From Malus domestica (Eukaryota; Streptophyta; Magnoliopsida; Rosales; Rosaceae), in NCBI RefSeq assembly GCF_042453785.1, contig NC_091675.1, forward strand, positions 2,554,501 to 2,618,500: a stretch of DNA of 64,000 nt, written 5' to 3'. Positions 61,241 through 64,000 of this stretch are shown here, one piece after another (the stretch's first letter is position 1; each line of letters begins with the position of its first letter). The translations under genes were made by a program, and so were the position numbers. The notes under the pieces were generated by a model. That model ran no database searches, was not told where the DNA came from, and was given only the letters and a program-made list of their open reading frames with translations.

Positions 61241-62890
61241 GAGAGGAAAATGGGGTGACTGGGAAGGAAGAGGAGGCCCCGATCGACGTGCGCGTACCTT
61301 TTTGAAAAAGCGGTCCGGCACGTTGCTCGATTGGAATTTTGGATTTTGGGAAAGAAACAATTTTGATTTGGTCTTCCTATTCTTTAAAAATACATCACAT
61401 GGCCCAGCCGTTTTTTGAATTCGATTGCAAAATTTCAAGTAAGTAATTTTTTATTCCATTTTGCTTTTTTGGACCCAAAAACAAGCAGCAGAAAATAGGG
61501 TACAGCCAGGTTGTTTTTCTTGTTTTGCGTATTTTATGGTAATGTTAGGTGGTTATCTGGTTCCCAGGATTGTTTTTTTTGGTGAGAATTATGGGAATTT
61601 GTGAATCGTGTTCGTTTATCATACATCGTGCAGTTAGTTTCTATCAGTTACTGTTTATGTTTAATTATAAATAAAAATATTTAAAATGATTTCTGAACGC
61701 ATGATGTATGATGAATTGACACGATTTATGGATCTCCGAGATCATCATAAAGAGGATCCGGCAAGGATCCAGATTCATCTTGTTCCTACCTGTATTCAAC
61801 CTACGATGGCACCAAATTTAATTTGGGAGAGAATTTTTGTGACAATTTTCAAGAAGTGTACATAAATGAATTCAAGACTAGTCGTCGGTGATTTTGTTTG
61901 TGCCACGTTAACGGTTGATGTGGTTTGGCTTTTGAGCAACGACTTGATGTGTCATCATTTTTTAGCGATAGTTTGATATGGTATTGCCTTCAAGTAATTA
62001 TGTGTGATCTCGCTTTTTAGTGATCACTTTATGTGGTCTCACTCTCTAACAACGACTTTATGTGGCCTCCTCATCAGTGATGATTGGTGTGTGCACATAT
62101 ATAAGTTTGTTGCGTCTACCGTTTTTGTGACAAACTTGTATTGGTGCACTTGTGCTTGTGATAGTCGTGTAAAGGTTTTAGATATTGCTTGTTTGTGCAA
62201 ATTCACTCTAGATTAATGTATTAGTCACTGAAGCAATGTAACCAATTAGCACCCCATATATTTGTTTGTTATGCTCAATGAAATACCGCTATCGTTTCTT
62301 GTAAAAAAAATATATGGAAAAACTAATTTCCAACAAATTGGAACATAATTAATTATGGCAATGGTTGCGTCATAGCTGAAAATTGATTTGAACATGCATT
62401 TGAGGATCTTGTCGTACTTCATAATTTCTCAATAAAATGCGATAAGACTAGCATTAGATCTAGTATTGGATTTAAGAATAGTTCAATAAAATGTGATACG
62501 TCTAGCATTATTGAAAACGAAGAAATTTCGAGTTGTAGGAAGTTAAGATGCCAATTTCTAAGCCTTTGGCATGATGTTAAAATAATGCAGCCCATCTTTT
62601 ACCATCGTCAACGCCACCCGCCCAGCTAAAAGACTAGAGAGACCCAAATCAAATTTGTATTCTCAATTTCTTATGTGAACCGGATTTTGCACCGAAATTT
62701 TAGGAATGGAAATATGTCATCTGGAAAACGCACCAACACTCTGAGAAATTTCAACTTTTTAGTCTCTCACAGTCGAGAATTTTCAAATCAAATTCAACTT
62801 GGTCTGCCATAAAACATACGAACCAAATCATCACTCTGCAAATTACAGGATCATAGTACATAAAACCAAGAAATAAAACGACGACGAGAG
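61241..62890. other. Spacer with degenerate ~35-bp repeats
   Basis: Between about 61905 and 62095 a loosely conserved unit (AGCGACNACTTTATGTGGTCTC and variants) recurs about five times. No gene is recognised in the rest. Confidence 0.4.
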
Positions 62891-62902
62891 TTGATGTTCG
62901 AG

Positions 62903-62908
62903 TTTATT
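62903..62908 (-). terminator. AATAAA polyadenylation signal for the CAF1-type gene
   Basis: AATAAA on the minus strand about 385 bases after the deadenylase stop codon, at the end of a stretch that is GC-richer than the spacer (62925-62990). The 3' UTR therefore probably reaches to about 62885. Confidence 0.4.
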
Positions 62909-63291
62909 CCTTTACAAAACTGATACCCTGCAGGCTGCTGCTTCTGCCGGCTTCATCCCGTTCCTGCCCGCCGTCAAAGGAGATGCAAAACCAGTGATGA
63001 TTAGTTAAAAAATAACAAGAACAAGAATTCAACAATCTGGTCCCGAGATAGAGCTCTGAGGAGGAAAACACATTTAAGGGAAACTTCATAAACTTTTATT
63101 GAAACACTAACTTCAATAATATACAAGAAACTCAAAGCTACAGAGAACCAGTTAAGGTTTCCAGTTACAACAAAGCAAGGAGGAAAAACAATTCTTTTGC
63201 GAACGGTGTACAGCGAAAACTACACGTCTCCCACACTTAAATAGTCTACAAATGTTCATCAATCTTTTGACAATTACTTTCTTTCAATTAG

Positions 63292-64000
63292 TTACTGTCC
63301 ATTCTCAATGCCGAGACCATACAGCACACCGGAATACTTCTCCGCTGAGCCACTGAAGAAGGTATCCCTCAACTTCCTAAAGGTACACGCTGTAAGCAAA
63401 CTGTCCGAGCCTGCTTGATGGCACACACCAACTCGTTCCACTTCCAACAGTTCTGCAAGCTTGTTTAACCCACCGTGAAGGCTGTTGCAGAACTTCATCA
63501 GATGCTTGATATCATACAACACCGGGAAGTAAATCTTGATCAGATTAAAAAACTCCATTTGGTTGTCAGGCAAACTCCGACAAGTCAATAACTTGAGCAA
63601 GTATCCGAAGTCGTATCCACTATGGAAAGTAACCCAATGCACATTGTCGCTCAATACAAGCCCTGAAGACATCAAAAGCTCGCCAAACCGATTCACATCG
63701 ATCCCCTTCTCATTGTTCTTCTTAAAATCAATCCCACACTGGCGCAACAAGTCAATCGAATCGCTCGCAAATATGTCTTCGCTCACATTGAACTCGCGAA
63801 AGTTAAATTGCCAAATGTAATGGTTCTCGGTCGCCAAAGTGGGAAGGTCCCCGTTCTCATCAGAGAAAGTGAGACCCAACTGAATCAATTTCAACATATC
63901 AACATTGTCCTTCAGAGTCTTGTAGTGGAACTCATTAATGTTCTTAAAAGCCCCCACCGGGCGAAGAACCACGCCCGGGAACTCAGTGTCCATAGCCACA
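63292..64000 (-). CDS. CCR4-NOT deadenylase CAF1 (CNOT7/POP2-like), 5' part outside the window
   Basis: The frame is open to the right edge (first full codon Val, then AMDTEFPG), so the N-terminal ~40-60 residues lie beyond the window and 235 residues are seen. It is the DEDD-type RNase D fold of CAF1: Asp and Glu in MDTEFPG, Asp in HSGYDFGYL and the His/Asp pair in [11 protein letters not shown], so all four metal-binding acids are present. Other family blocks are [14 protein letters not shown] and [22 protein letters not shown]1 removes poly(A) tails from mRNAs in the cytoplasm as part of CCR4-NOT; plant CAF1 genes are often induced by stress or pathogens. The stop is at 63292. The visible part has no intron, as is common for plant CAF1 genes. 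No defects seen. Confidence 0.93.
   Translation of the reverse strand, partial: VAMDTEFPGVVLRPVGAFKNINEFHYKTLKDNVDMLKLIQLGLTFSDENGDLPTLATENHYIWQFNFREFNVSEDIFASDSIDLLRQCGIDFKKNNEKGIDVNRFGELLMSSGLVLSDNVHWVTFHSGYDFGYLLKLLTCRSLPDNQMEFFNLIKIYFPVLYDIKHLMKFCNSLHGGLNKLAELLEVERVGVCHQAGSDSLLTACTFRKLRDTFFSGSAEKYSGVLYGLGIENGQ

Noticed and set aside
62904-63089. A separate small minus-strand gene upstream of the polyadenylation signal
   Set aside because: The frame has no known motif and lies in the expected 3' UTR of the CAF1-type gene.

Overview
This is a stretch of nuclear DNA from a flowering plant. The genes have short introns and GT/AG junctions, spacers are very AT-rich, and every recognised protein belongs to a plant family. 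Protein and repeat styles look like a woody eudicot, most likely Rosaceae (apple/pear/stone-fruit kin); that is an inference, not a sequence match.

Layout, left to right: a mitochondrial p32/MAM33-family gene (2369-3859, +); a single-finger C2H2 repressor-type zinc finger gene (6127-6969, -); a class V (GH18) chitinase gene (11095-12333, +); a frameshifted gene with a GARP/MYB-like domain but no receiver (12955-14053, +); a complete type-B cytokinin response regulator of the ARR10/ARR12 type (17811-21184, +), with a SINE in its fourth intron; a three-exon BAHD acyltransferase gene (22203-25522, -); about 5 kb of AT-rich repeat-laden spacer; a 7.6-kb PIF/Harbinger DNA transposon with TIRs and a TTA target duplication (30893-38507); a CHD3 chromatin remodeller of the PICKLE type (coding 39649-53423, -, 30 coding exons rebuilt here, 1408 residues); a tRNA-Phe(GAA) gene (57257-57329, -); a single-exon DM13/DOMON/cytochrome b561 gene (58320-61040, -); and the 3' part of a CAF1-type deadenylase gene that runs off the right edge (63292-64000, -).

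The genes form no operon or pathway cluster. The one local relationship is the pair of GARP-domain genes at 13 kb and 17.8 kb, which share exon borders inside the DNA-binding domain. The rest of the structure comes from repeats: fold-back MITEs, a pair of inverted 0.75-kb repeats, a LINE tail in a PICKLE intron, partial duplications across PICKLE exon edges, and large tandem arrays inside the Harbinger element. I see no CRISPR array, prokaryotic-type cluster or clearly new multi-gene system. The most notable object is the nearly whole Harbinger element, in which I see a single nonsense codon in each of its two genes.
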